The notes below the pieces were generated by a model. It was not told the DNA's origin. It saw nothing but the letters and a program-made list of their open reading frames with translations, and searched no databases. Positions 56,981-64,000 of a stretch of 64,000 nucleotides of DNA are shown here, in pieces. Location of the stretch: contig NZ_LT906457.1 in assembly GCF_900186965.1 (NCBI RefSeq), positions 1,266,501 through 1,330,500 on the forward strand, in the 5' to 3' direction. The translations under genes and the position numbers were made by a program. The DNA is from Legionella spiritensis (lineage in GTDB: Bacteria; Pseudomonadota; Gammaproteobacteria; Legionellales; Legionellaceae). Within the stretch, counting starts at the first letter, position 1; the number at the start of each line of letters is the position of its first letter.

Positions 56981-57838
56981 ATGGACTCTGATAGACGTGT
57001 AGCCGTAATTACCGGTGCTGCAAGCGGAATTGGTCTGGCCTTGACCAAGGCTTGTATAGAACGGGGTTTTCATGTCGTTATGGCTGATAATTCGGTCAGT
57101 GAATTGTGTGACAGAGTGGAACAACTTTCTCTTGGCGCGCAAACGGATGTGCTTGGTGTTGTCTGTGATGTTGCCAAGCCGGAAAGTCTGAGGCATCTGG
57201 CCAAGCAGACGTTTGAACGGTTTAATCGGGTTGATTTTCTCTTTAACAACGCGGGAATCAGCGGCCATCTTGCTCCGATATGGGAGCTGGCCTGTGAACA
57301 TATCCATAAGGTGATGGACGTCAATCTGTTTGGGGTTATCAATGGAATCCAGGCATTTCTGCCAACCATGTTCAAGCAGCCACACCGATCTCATATTATT
57401 AACATGGCCAGTTTGTATGGTTTGTGCAGCGGTTCTCAAATGTCGGCCTATGCGATGTCCAAACACGCTATTGTCGCACTGTCCGAATCACTGCATTTTG
57501 ATTTACAACGCCTGGAAAAGCCGGTTTCCGTATCCGTGGTTTGCCCGTCTTTTGCCAACACCCGCCTTTTGATTAACTCAACACCGCTGCATTCCGATAA
57601 ATTCCATGGCATGTTGAGCGATTTGATTGCCAGAAGCCGTCCTCCGGAAGACATTGCCGAGCATATACTTAATGAGGTGGCGAAAGATACCTTTTATATT
57701 TTACCGGATAAGGAAGTAAAAGATTATTGTGAACAACGTGCCCAGGCTATTATTGAGCAAAATGATCCGCATCAGCATAGCATTGAAAAAATTATTTCCT
57801 CATTAAGCAAGCGGGCGATGCCGGAGGAAACAGAATGA
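56981..57838 (+). CDS. Short-chain dehydrogenase/reductase
   Basis: A 285-aa classical SDR. NAD(P) loop TGAASGIG (11-18), NNAGISG, active site Ser in NMASLYG and YxxxK in YAMSKHA, then VSVVCPSFANT. The enzyme is intact up to about 255. The last residues come from the start of a MITE family C end (see 57827-57849): the stop TGA is within it, so the original C-terminus may have been replaced. Confidence 0.88.
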   Translation: MDSDRRVAVITGAASGIGLALTKACIERGFHVVMADNSVSELCDRVEQLSLGAQTDVLGVVCDVAKPESLRHLAKQTFERFNRVDFLFNNAGISGHLAPIWELACEHIHKVMDVNLFGVINGIQAFLPTMFKQPHRSHIINMASLYGLCSGSQMSAYAMSKHAIVALSESLHFDLQRLEKPVSVSVVCPSFANTRLLINSTPLHSDKFHGMLSDLIARSRPPEDIAEHILNEVAKDTFYILPDKEVKDYCEQRAQAIIEQNDPHQHSIEKIISSLSKRAMPEETE

Positions 57839-57849
57839 GGACACGCCCT
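57827..57849. repeat. Solo MITE family C end overlapping the SDR stop codon
   Basis: GAAACAGAATGAGGACACGC then CCT is identical to the right end of the MITE at 29781. The SDR stop TGA (57836-57838) is part of it. No partner end is seen within the next kilobase. Confidence 0.75.
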
Positions 57850-57888
57850 GGTATTCTTATGGCTCGAAACAAATACGGATGATGAACT

Positions 57889-58653
57889 ATGCTGAAACTG
57901 TTTGATGCACATTTCCATATTATTGATTATCAATTCCCCTTAGTTCCCAATCAATCTTATTTACCTCCCGAATTTACCGTGACGGATTATCGCAGACGTA
58001 CCAGTTCTCTTAATATTAAGGGTGGAGTTATCGTATCCGGATCGTTTCAGGCTTTTGATCAATCCTATTTGCTGGCTGCCATGCACGCGCTTGGTCCGGG
58101 TTTTGTGGGTGTTTCACAATTACCGTCATCGGTCAGTGATGAGGAAATTCTGCGATTAGATAAGGCGGGAGTGCGCGCTATTCGTTTTAATATAAAGAGA
58201 GGCGGGCCGGAACAGATCGAGCACCTGCAAACAATGGCGCATCGTGTTTATGAGTTAGTCAGATGGCATACGGAACTTTATATCGACTCAGGCGCGCTCG
58301 GTGAGTTGCGTCATATCCTTGTCGGTTTGCCTGCCGTGAGTATCGATCATCTGGGTTTGTCAAAACAAGGATGGCGGGATCTGCTGGCACTGGTTGAGCA
58401 CGGTGTGCGGGTTAAGGCATCCGGATTTGGCCGGGTTGATTTTGATGTGCGAAACGCTCTGAAAGACCTCGCTGCCATTAACCCTTCAGCTTTGATGTTT
58501 GGTACTGATTTGCCGTCGACACGGGCGCCTGATCCGTTTACGGATCAGGATATTACTCTGGTTCGGGAGGCATTGGACGAGGATTTGGCAGACAAGGCAC
58601 TATTTCACAACGCCATGGCGTTTTATCGTATGAATGCTTCCCAGGTTCCGTGA
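57889..58653 (+). CDS. Amidohydrolase-2 family TIM-barrel protein
   Basis: A 254-aa protein: metal site DAHFHI at residues 6-11, SIDHLGL, and the late catalytic Asp in FGTDLPS. It resembles lactonase/decarboxylase-type amidohydrolases; the substrate is unknown. It follows the SDR by 50 bases and may be a pair with it. The last codons and stop TGA come from an IS5-like end (AGGTTCCGTGAAC, 58643-58655). Confidence 0.82.
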   Translation: MLKLFDAHFHIIDYQFPLVPNQSYLPPEFTVTDYRRRTSSLNIKGGVIVSGSFQAFDQSYLLAAMHALGPGFVGVSQLPSSVSDEEILRLDKAGVRAIRFNIKRGGPEQIEHLQTMAHRVYELVRWHTELYIDSGALGELRHILVGLPAVSIDHLGLSKQGWRDLLALVEHGVRVKASGFGRVDFDVRNALKDLAAINPSALMFGTDLPSTRAPDPFTDQDITLVREALDEDLADKALFHNAMAFYRMNASQVP

Positions 58654-58838
58654 ACAAAAATTTTCACAGCTGCAAATACGGCTAATTGGCACCATTTTTT
58701 TGCGAAAAGGCGGTAGCCCGTAAGGAGGCCTGCGGCCGTATTGCGGGTTTGATGTGTCACTTATGAACGTTTTCCCGCTGTCGCGGCAATAACAAACCAG
58801 CAAGACAACTTCAGTGAAACGTTGTACTAGGTTCCGTG
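58643..58838. repeat. Composite repeat: IS5-like end, family A copy 9, second IS5-like end
   Basis: AGGTTCCGTGAACAAAAATT (58643) is like the left end of the IS5 element. A family A half-unit (GTAGCCCGTAAGGAGGCCTG, from 58713) follows, and the block ends with CTAGGTTCCGTG (58827-58838), again the IS5 end type. Both ends point the same way, so it is not a simple inverted element. The first end holds the amidohydrolase stop, the last holds the stop of the next gene. Confidence 0.7.
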
Positions 58839-60062
58839 CGGATTATTATTGTGGCGGTAAGAACCGGCTTCCAATTCTTTTTCCTCGGAGGCCTGCCGTG
58901 ATCGAACGCTTGCCTTTTTCCAGGGTACTGGAGCAAATAACGACGCAGACGTCGCTATGCTGACGCTGTCGGATGATGAGCGTTTTTCTTTAGACTCCAC
59001 CATCAGATCAATCTCTGATGTTATGGTAAAATCCTCTTCTGTTTCGAATTTTCTCGTAGAGTTTTTCTTGCTTCGTCTTGGGGATGGTAAGGAAGTCAAT
59101 GAGGGGAAGGAAGGCCATTTTTTCGGGAGCGCATGTTTAAAAAGAGAAAGCCCGCTACTTTGAGAAGCAGATCGTTCGCTGGATCCCGGGCGCTCAGATT
59201 TTTTTTCAATGGCTGGGGGCGGGCCAAGATGATAATCACGAACGCAATCAATAGGGGAGGTTAAAAGAAAACCGGCTTCCTGTGCGTCTTCATACGTTCG
59301 AACACAGCGCCCGCTACGGGTACTGGAGAGTCCAAACTCCTGGCATTTGGGCGATTCGATAGAAATTGCCGCTATTTTTTTTACGCTGTTTTTATAATCC
59401 TTATCTATTTGACCCAACCCGGTAATTGGTTTGTAGTAAGTAACAAGGGGTTCTGCACCGGGTCCTTGATAACCGCATACATGAAGCGTCACGTTATCTG
59501 GCAGCATAAGACGGTTGTTACTGAAATAATCATGCAAACCTGCAAGCAGGACTTCGCGATCATCAAAGAAATAAAAATCAATCGTATCGCTTGGGTGCTC
59601 ACAGGCAAATTTATGGATTTGGGCATAAAGAATGGTCAGCTTGCTGTGGTCATGTAACCATTCCTTGCGATCCGCTTTCCTGAATTTATCCGGATCATAA
59701 TCAAAGGAGGCTTCATCAAGCAGGGTCAGGGCATGGGCAAACGTAGTTCCGTCTTCCAAATCATTATACAGATCGGGCAGGAGAAAAGTATCCACGTCGG
59801 CTTTTAAATAGTCACCGATTTTTAAAAGACATGGATAGGACGAACCCGTTTCGTTGCTTGCCGCATTGTCATTGTCATCGCCAATCGATTGGCGGTTGGA
59901 ATCTAAAAATACGGTCGTGCCATTATATTCTTCACCGGCTCTGGAAAATTCATCCAGTAGCGATCGATTGGCTTCTATGACATCAGGTTTTTCTGATGCG
60001 AGATAGGCTTTGTTAAAAAAACACCCGTCCATATCAACGGATATAGCGCGATATAATCCCAT
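58827..60062 (-). CDS. HAD-like phosphatase domain with Ser/Glu-rich tail, candidate Dot/Icm effector
   Basis: A 411-aa cytosolic protein. The N-terminal 240 residues have the HAD set: motif I D10-x-D12-G (SVDMDGCFFN), motif II S55 in VFLDSNRQS, motif III K141 in HSKLTIL, motif IV D167-D168 in FYFFDDRE. The C-terminal 140 residues are low in order, with many Ser, Arg and Glu (SERPGSSERSASQSSG; VRSRQASEEKELEAGS), like E-block type IV secretion signals. Its stop TAG is inside a CTAGGTTCCGTG repeat end. No orthologue named; effector status inferred. Confidence 0.72.
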   Translation of the reverse strand: MGLYRAISVDMDGCFFNKAYLASEKPDVIEANRSLLDEFSRAGEEYNGTTVFLDSNRQSIGDDNDNAASNETGSSYPCLLKIGDYLKADVDTFLLPDLYNDLEDGTTFAHALTLLDEASFDYDPDKFRKADRKEWLHDHSKLTILYAQIHKFACEHPSDTIDFYFFDDREVLLAGLHDYFSNNRLMLPDNVTLHVCGYQGPGAEPLVTYYKPITGLGQIDKDYKNSVKKIAAISIESPKCQEFGLSSTRSGRCVRTYEDAQEAGFLLTSPIDCVRDYHLGPPPAIEKKSERPGSSERSASQSSGLSLFKHALPKKWPSFPSLTSLPSPRRSKKNSTRKFETEEDFTITSEIDLMVESKEKRSSSDSVSIATSASLFAPVPWKKASVRSRQASEEKELEAGSYRHNNNPHGT

Positions 60063-60106
60063 GTAGTTTCCAGAAATAACGTAAATTTGAATTTTAAAAG
60101 ATGCGA

Positions 60107-60128
60107 TTTAATCATAAAAATGATTAAA
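60107..60128. promoter_or_regulatory. Perfect inverted repeat upstream of the HAD-like gene
   Basis: TTTAATCATAAAAATGATTA then AA is an inverted repeat with 9-base arms and a 4-base centre, about 45 bases before the ATG. The minus strand reads TTTTAATCATTTTTATG (60113-60129), matching 16 of 17 bases of the site next to the -10 of the 1638-aa gene. The half-site TTAATCAT has some likeness to PmrA boxes. The gap 60063-60437 otherwise holds no gene. Confidence 0.45.
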
Positions 60129-60437
60129 ATGAAAGCAAATTGTTTGAAAAATCAATCTAAAAGTTATTTGATTTGCCCGGATTTTGTAGTTAACGCTCGT
60201 GTTACCTCGACGCCCAGGTTCAAATACTGTGTTGATACTGAGTATTAATATTTTAATTGGCTTTCCGGGCTTATAAATTGCTATATTGTTTAGAACGTCA
60301 TCGTTTAGCTATAAACGAGTATTCAAGTTCCCGGAGTGTAGGTTCTGTGCACCAAATTTTCTTATGTTAAATGAGGGCCGGGGTATTCTCAAACAGCCTT
60401 TGACAGGGCTCGTTTCCAAATAACGCAGGAGTGTCCA

Positions 60438-61316
60438 ATGAAAAAATGGATTTTCTTTATCGGTATGTTGCTTTGTTTTTCTAACTATGCCAGCACCATG
60501 CCCTCGTTTTATGGGGCGTTAAAAAAGGCGACAGTAAAGGACGCTACGATTGCTTATTACCGCTTTGGACATGGTAAACCGCTGGTCATGATTACGGGGC
60601 ATGGCGATACGATGACCACCTGGCATCCGGCCTTGTTACAGCAACTAAGTAAAAACAGAGAAGTGATTATCTTTGATTTTCCAGGCGTTGGGCAGTCGAC
60701 GACAAAAGAGGCGTTTCCCAACCGGATGCAACAATTTTCCAATATTGTTCATGAATTTATTGCAACGCAACAATTACAAAAGCCCGATGTTCTGGGATTT
60801 TCGATGGGCGGCAGTGTTCTGCTTTTTCTGGCTACGCAACACGGCGAAATGTATGATCATTTTATCGTTGTCGGAGGAAAAGCCGGTGGACAACAAACCG
60901 TGTTACCGGAGGCAAAATATTTTAACATGCTAAGCGATCCCAACCTGACTCCGGAGCAAATGGTCACGACGCTTTTATTTCCTCCGAGTGCAAGAAAGGA
61001 AGCCATCCGTTTTCTGAAAACCGTGAGCACTATCCCGCAAGAAACGATGAACCATCAAGCCATTCAGGCACAAGGCGAAGCGGTGACGCATGAAAACAAA
61101 GGTTCCGGGATTTGGGATAAACTGCCCGGTATTAAAAATAAGGTGATGATTCTCAACGGCATGCAGGATGTGCTGACCCCGGTTAAGAATGCCGTCATGA
61201 TTGCGGATGCGATTCCTGGTTCCTGGCTGGTTCGTATACAAGGTGCCGGACATGGCGTGCTTTTTCAAAAACCGCATTACTGTGCGAAACTGATTGAGTT
61301 GTTTCTGGAATATTAA
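60438..61316 (+). CDS. Secreted alpha/beta hydrolase
   Basis: A 292-aa protein with a signal peptide (KWIFFIGMLLCFSNYAS, about 1-19). The nucleophile elbow is GFSMGG (Ser122), and the His is in GAGHGVLF near residue 275. The oxyanion region is MITGHGDTMTTWHP. It is like prolyl or peroxidase-type hydrolases; substrate unknown. A GGAG ribosome site precedes the ATG. The porin gene starts 30 bases later. Confidence 0.85.
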   Translation: MKKWIFFIGMLLCFSNYASTMPSFYGALKKATVKDATIAYYRFGHGKPLVMITGHGDTMTTWHPALLQQLSKNREVIIFDFPGVGQSTTKEAFPNRMQQFSNIVHEFIATQQLQKPDVLGFSMGGSVLLFLATQHGEMYDHFIVVGGKAGGQQTVLPEAKYFNMLSDPNLTPEQMVTTLLFPPSARKEAIRFLKTVSTIPQETMNHQAIQAQGEAVTHENKGSGIWDKLPGIKNKVMILNGMQDVLTPVKNAVMIADAIPGSWLVRIQGAGHGVLFQKPHYCAKLIELFLEY

Positions 61317-61345
61317 ACATATTGAGTCGATGCCAGGGAGACGGG

Positions 61346-62779
61346 ATGATTAAAGGGTTTGCGGTGGTGCTTGTTATGATTTTTGCTTTGGGAACGACCG
61401 TCTCCCGGGCAGAAAAGCCTTCCACACCGGAGTCCAAAATATCATTATTCACCATCAGTCCGGAACTTCTGTACGGATTATGGCGCGTCCATCAATTTTA
61501 TGGAGACCCCAATATGGTAAGGGGTCCTGTGACCGACAGGAGTTTTTTGCTGGGTAATTTAGGTGGTATTCGGGATGATTTGTTTGACAAGGGATTTATT
61601 ATTGATACAAACATCACTCAATTTCTGAATAGCAACCTTGCCGGCGGTGTTCGTCATGACATTTGGCGAAATGATGGAAGTTCCGATTATCTCATTGCCT
61701 GGGATTCCGGTAAGGCCGGGGTTTGGTCCGGTGGCGGGATCCTTCTTCATGGGGAGTCCTCCTGGCAGGCGCAGAGAAGCATCAACCCCGACGTTGGTTC
61801 CGTTCTTCCGGCCAACTACGATGCGACCATGCCGGTTCCCAGGCATTCAGAGACGACCCTTTCCGAAGCTTATCTGGTGCAAGCGCTGCCTGAAAACCTG
61901 ATTTTTTTAATTGGAAAAATAAACTTTGCGGGTTTGGCTGATCAAAATGTTTTTGCCAATAATGAAAATTTCCAGTTTGATTATGCGGGATTAGTGAATA
62001 ATCCCATGTTGGGTGCGTTTGTACCCTATACTCCGTTAGGAACCGGGATTATCTGGGTACCCAATAAACAGCATACACTGGCGGTCATTGCTCTGGATGC
62101 CAATGGCAAAGCCAGTACCACCGGTTTTAATACGGCGTTTGACGGGCAATACACATATGGGGTGCAGTATCAATACACCACCGAACTGTGGAATGTTTTG
62201 CCGGGAAATTATCGCATTATAGGTGGTTATACAACCAAGCCGCCCATCAGTTTTGCTATCGATCAACGGCAATTACTGGCCGAATTAATCGGTGTTATAC
62301 CGATTGCGCGGAAAAATAATAATTACGGTATTTTGGTTAATTTTGATCAGTATTTATGGGTTATGGATAATCATCACCAGGCTGCTACCAAATTTGCCAA
62401 GGGTGATGATCAGCCCTCTCGAAAAGGCATTCCTCCATTGGGGTTTGGTTTGTATGGACGCGCAGGGTGGAGTCCGGATGATCGCAATGTCATAAGCCAG
62501 TTTTATAGTGCGGGGCTGGGAGGGTACGGATTGATGTTTGCCAACCGTCCTGACGATAATTGGGGAATCGGTTATGCCTATACGTATTTCTCAAACAAAC
62601 TGGTTCGTTTGCTGCAGCCTTTACGAATGGCAAACAGCGAAAAGGGATTTGAGGTATTTTATAATTACGCCCTGTTACCTTCGACAAAAATCACCCTAAA
62701 TAGCCAGGTAATACGTTCGCCTTTCAGCGTCAGAAAAACAGCGTACACCGGAGGGGTGCGGTTACGAGTCATGTTGTAG
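61346..62779 (+). CDS. OprB-type carbohydrate-selective porin
   Basis: A 477-aa outer-membrane protein: signal peptide about 1-21 (GFAVVLVMIFALGTTVSRA), then OprB-family features such as LGGIRDDLFDKGFIIDTNI, the FGLYGRAGWSPDDRN strand, and the C-terminal VFYNYALLPSTKITLNSQV. In OprB the barrel moves sugars. The start ATG 61346 follows GGGAG by five bases; the upstream ATG-like start is not needed. It is linked to the hydrolase gene. Confidence 0.82.
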   Translation: MIKGFAVVLVMIFALGTTVSRAEKPSTPESKISLFTISPELLYGLWRVHQFYGDPNMVRGPVTDRSFLLGNLGGIRDDLFDKGFIIDTNITQFLNSNLAGGVRHDIWRNDGSSDYLIAWDSGKAGVWSGGGILLHGESSWQAQRSINPDVGSVLPANYDATMPVPRHSETTLSEAYLVQALPENLIFLIGKINFAGLADQNVFANNENFQFDYAGLVNNPMLGAFVPYTPLGTGIIWVPNKQHTLAVIALDANGKASTTGFNTAFDGQYTYGVQYQYTTELWNVLPGNYRIIGGYTTKPPISFAIDQRQLLAELIGVIPIARKNNNYGILVNFDQYLWVMDNHHQAATKFAKGDDQPSRKGIPPLGFGLYGRAGWSPDDRNVISQFYSAGLGGYGLMFANRPDDNWGIGYAYTYFSNKLVRLLQPLRMANSEKGFEVFYNYALLPSTKITLNSQVIRSPFSVRKTAYTGGVRLRVML

Positions 62780-62798
62780 CGATTAAAATGTACAGAGC

Positions 62799-63950
62799 CT
62801 AGCCATCCAAATTATAAATAATCTGGAAATTCGAGAAGATAATTTTATTTTTTATTGTTCCAAAGGTTTTGAAGGTTTCTTCATCGATTTTCACTGTATT
62901 CGTATTAAAACCATAACCAAACAATCCTCGTAATGTAAATGATTTTGTTATTTTTTTGCTGGCTATAAATCCGGTCGAGAAGATATTACCGGCCAGGGCA
63001 AAATTACTTTCCCCGAGTTTGGTGGGGGTGAAATCTTTTGTGGCGTAAAAACTGAACGCGTATTCATTGGAGAGCTGATACCGGCTTAAAAAAAGGAAAC
63101 GATTGGTATTACGGTAATTGAGAGGAATGGGAATGAACGCATTCGGTAGGGAAATGCTGGTATATTTGAATTCCTGCCAGAAGGTGCGCATCACGCCGAG
63201 CCTGACCATGAGTTTTTCGTCAAAGCGATGGGTCAGGGCAGCGGTCAAGGTGTCCGGGATCACAAGCAATGTTTGAGAAAGTGTGGGGGCGCTGACGTTT
63301 TTAAACGAGCTGGTTCCGGTGATTTTTCCGGTATTTCTGCTGAAATAAGCCACATCAAGAAACGTGTTTTTGTTGAACAAATAGATAGCCCCAAGCGCAT
63401 AGCTCCATGCGACATCATTTCCCTGCAAATTGAATATGGTCGGAGTGGAGGATATGGTAAAAGGCACAACCAGGTTCAGTTCGAGCTGGTAACGGACTAT
63501 ATTTAATCCTGCACCAAGCCACAGGTTTTTAGACAACTGTATCGCCAGATTGGGGTGGATAGATGCGGTACGGATGTTTTCCCGATTATACAAGCCGGGA
63601 ATGTTATCTTTTGATAGCTTATAGTCAATAATAACACGATAAGGTTCGCTGATGGCCAGGCCAAAAGCGAGTTTTGGATGCAACCGGTATATGACACGGG
63701 CATAGGGCGATACCACGAGTGGATTGCTTGTCGCTTTTTTGGGATTGCCGTTGACGGTTCCTTGAAATGGAATTTTAGGATTATAGATAATGGATCCCGT
63801 GGAAACACGCAATTTTTTTACAAAAAGATTATTAGCCGGATTAATATAGTTGATGCCGTCAAACACCTGGCCATTGGCACAAAAAGCATGTTGCCATAAT
63901 GATAGCCACGTTACAAGAAAACATATCCGTATGAACAAGATTTTTAGCAT
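62799..63950 (-). CDS. OmpP1/FadL-family outer-membrane transport protein
   Basis: A 383-aa protein with signal peptide about 1-25. The mature N-terminus contains the NPA motif (YINPANNL) of FadL, and VSPYARVIYRLHPKLAFG and IHPNLAIQLSKNLWLGAGL match the barrel strands of the family. FadL proteins take up fatty acids or other hydrophobic compounds. It is convergent with the OprB gene, 19 bases apart. The ribosome site is weak. Confidence 0.8.
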   Translation of the reverse strand: MLKILFIRICFLVTWLSLWQHAFCANGQVFDGINYINPANNLFVKKLRVSTGSIIYNPKIPFQGTVNGNPKKATSNPLVVSPYARVIYRLHPKLAFGLAISEPYRVIIDYKLSKDNIPGLYNRENIRTASIHPNLAIQLSKNLWLGAGLNIVRYQLELNLVVPFTISSTPTIFNLQGNDVAWSYALGAIYLFNKNTFLDVAYFSRNTGKITGTSSFKNVSAPTLSQTLLVIPDTLTAALTHRFDEKLMVRLGVMRTFWQEFKYTSISLPNAFIPIPLNYRNTNRFLFLSRYQLSNEYAFSFYATKDFTPTKLGESNFALAGNIFSTGFIASKKITKSFTLRGLFGYGFNTNTVKIDEETFKTFGTIKNKIIFSNFQIIYNLDG

Positions 63951-64000
63951 GTTATCAGGTTGAAAATTTACGAAAAATCATATTTAAAAATCCTTTTTTA

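Noticed and set aside
58643..58838. A complete second IS or MITE with inverted GTTCCGTG ends
   Set aside because: Both ends have the same orientation, so it is not a simple inverted-repeat element.

Overview
The window looks like chromosomal DNA of a Legionella-type gammaproteobacterium. The evidence is indirect but consistent: the lipid A/Lpt and Mla gene neighbourhood is gammaproteobacterial, there is an LspC-like type II secretion gene, and several long eukaryotic-like open reading frames (LRR plus Sel1, a C58-like cysteine protease plus ankyrin-like protein of 1638 aa, a HAD-like protein with a Ser/Glu-rich tail) resemble Dot/Icm effectors. No species call is possible from the sequence alone.

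Layout. 1-8.1 kb: conserved envelope core, with lptA (cut by the window edge), lptC, kdsC and kdsD on the minus strand and mlaFEDCB-ibaG-murA-nif3 on the plus strand. 8.2-12.3 kb: two candidate effectors flanking truD. 12.5-18.7 kb: a glycan-type cluster of a UbiA-like prenyl-phosphate phosphoribosyltransferase, an AftB-like membrane glycosyltransferase, a CapD/WbpM-type nucleotide-sugar dehydratase and an ABC exporter. 18.8-26 kb: a short SDR, an amino acid permease, and the 1638-aa candidate effector. 26-31.5 kb: tRNA-Ser(GGA), a uridine-kinase-like protein with a broken P-loop, a secreted protein, a NagZ-type hexosaminidase, an IS5-family element abutting a MITE, and a DAACS symporter. 31.5-39.3 kb: dapD-dapE, a UDP-glucuronate-epimerase-like protein, an acyltransferase, metB and a PAS-GGDEF-EAL protein. 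39.3-40.5 kb: gene-free repeat cluster, including a triplicated 216-bp unit that begins at the end of the GGDEF-EAL gene. 40.5-45.6 kb: kmo, a heme-oxygenase-like metal oxidase, a cytokinin-dehydrogenase-like flavoprotein and an O-methyltransferase, which together look like a small-molecule tailoring set. 45.6-55.2 kb: lspC, a Sel1 lipoprotein, a Ca/Na antiporter, an MFS exporter, mutY-asmA, two uncharacterised genes, a small conserved protein and an HtrA-type protease. 55.3-64 kb: pyrE, a cold-shock gene, an SDR, an amidohydrolase, a HAD-like candidate effector, a secreted hydrolase, an OprB-type porin and a FadL-type outer-membrane protein.

A striking feature is the density of short repeats. 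Family A is a hyphenated palindrome bounded by GTAGCCCG and CGGGCTAC. Family B is a palindrome around CCCCGCG-AGGCGGGG, twice embedded in a MITE with 22-bp terminal repeats. Family C is a 165-bp MITE with 25-bp ends. IS5-like ends also occur alone. They sit mostly at gene 3' ends, and in three cases a repeat end supplies the stop codon of the neighbouring gene.

Limits: names rest on motifs and remembered family features, not on searches. Effector status, promoters and pathway roles are inferences.
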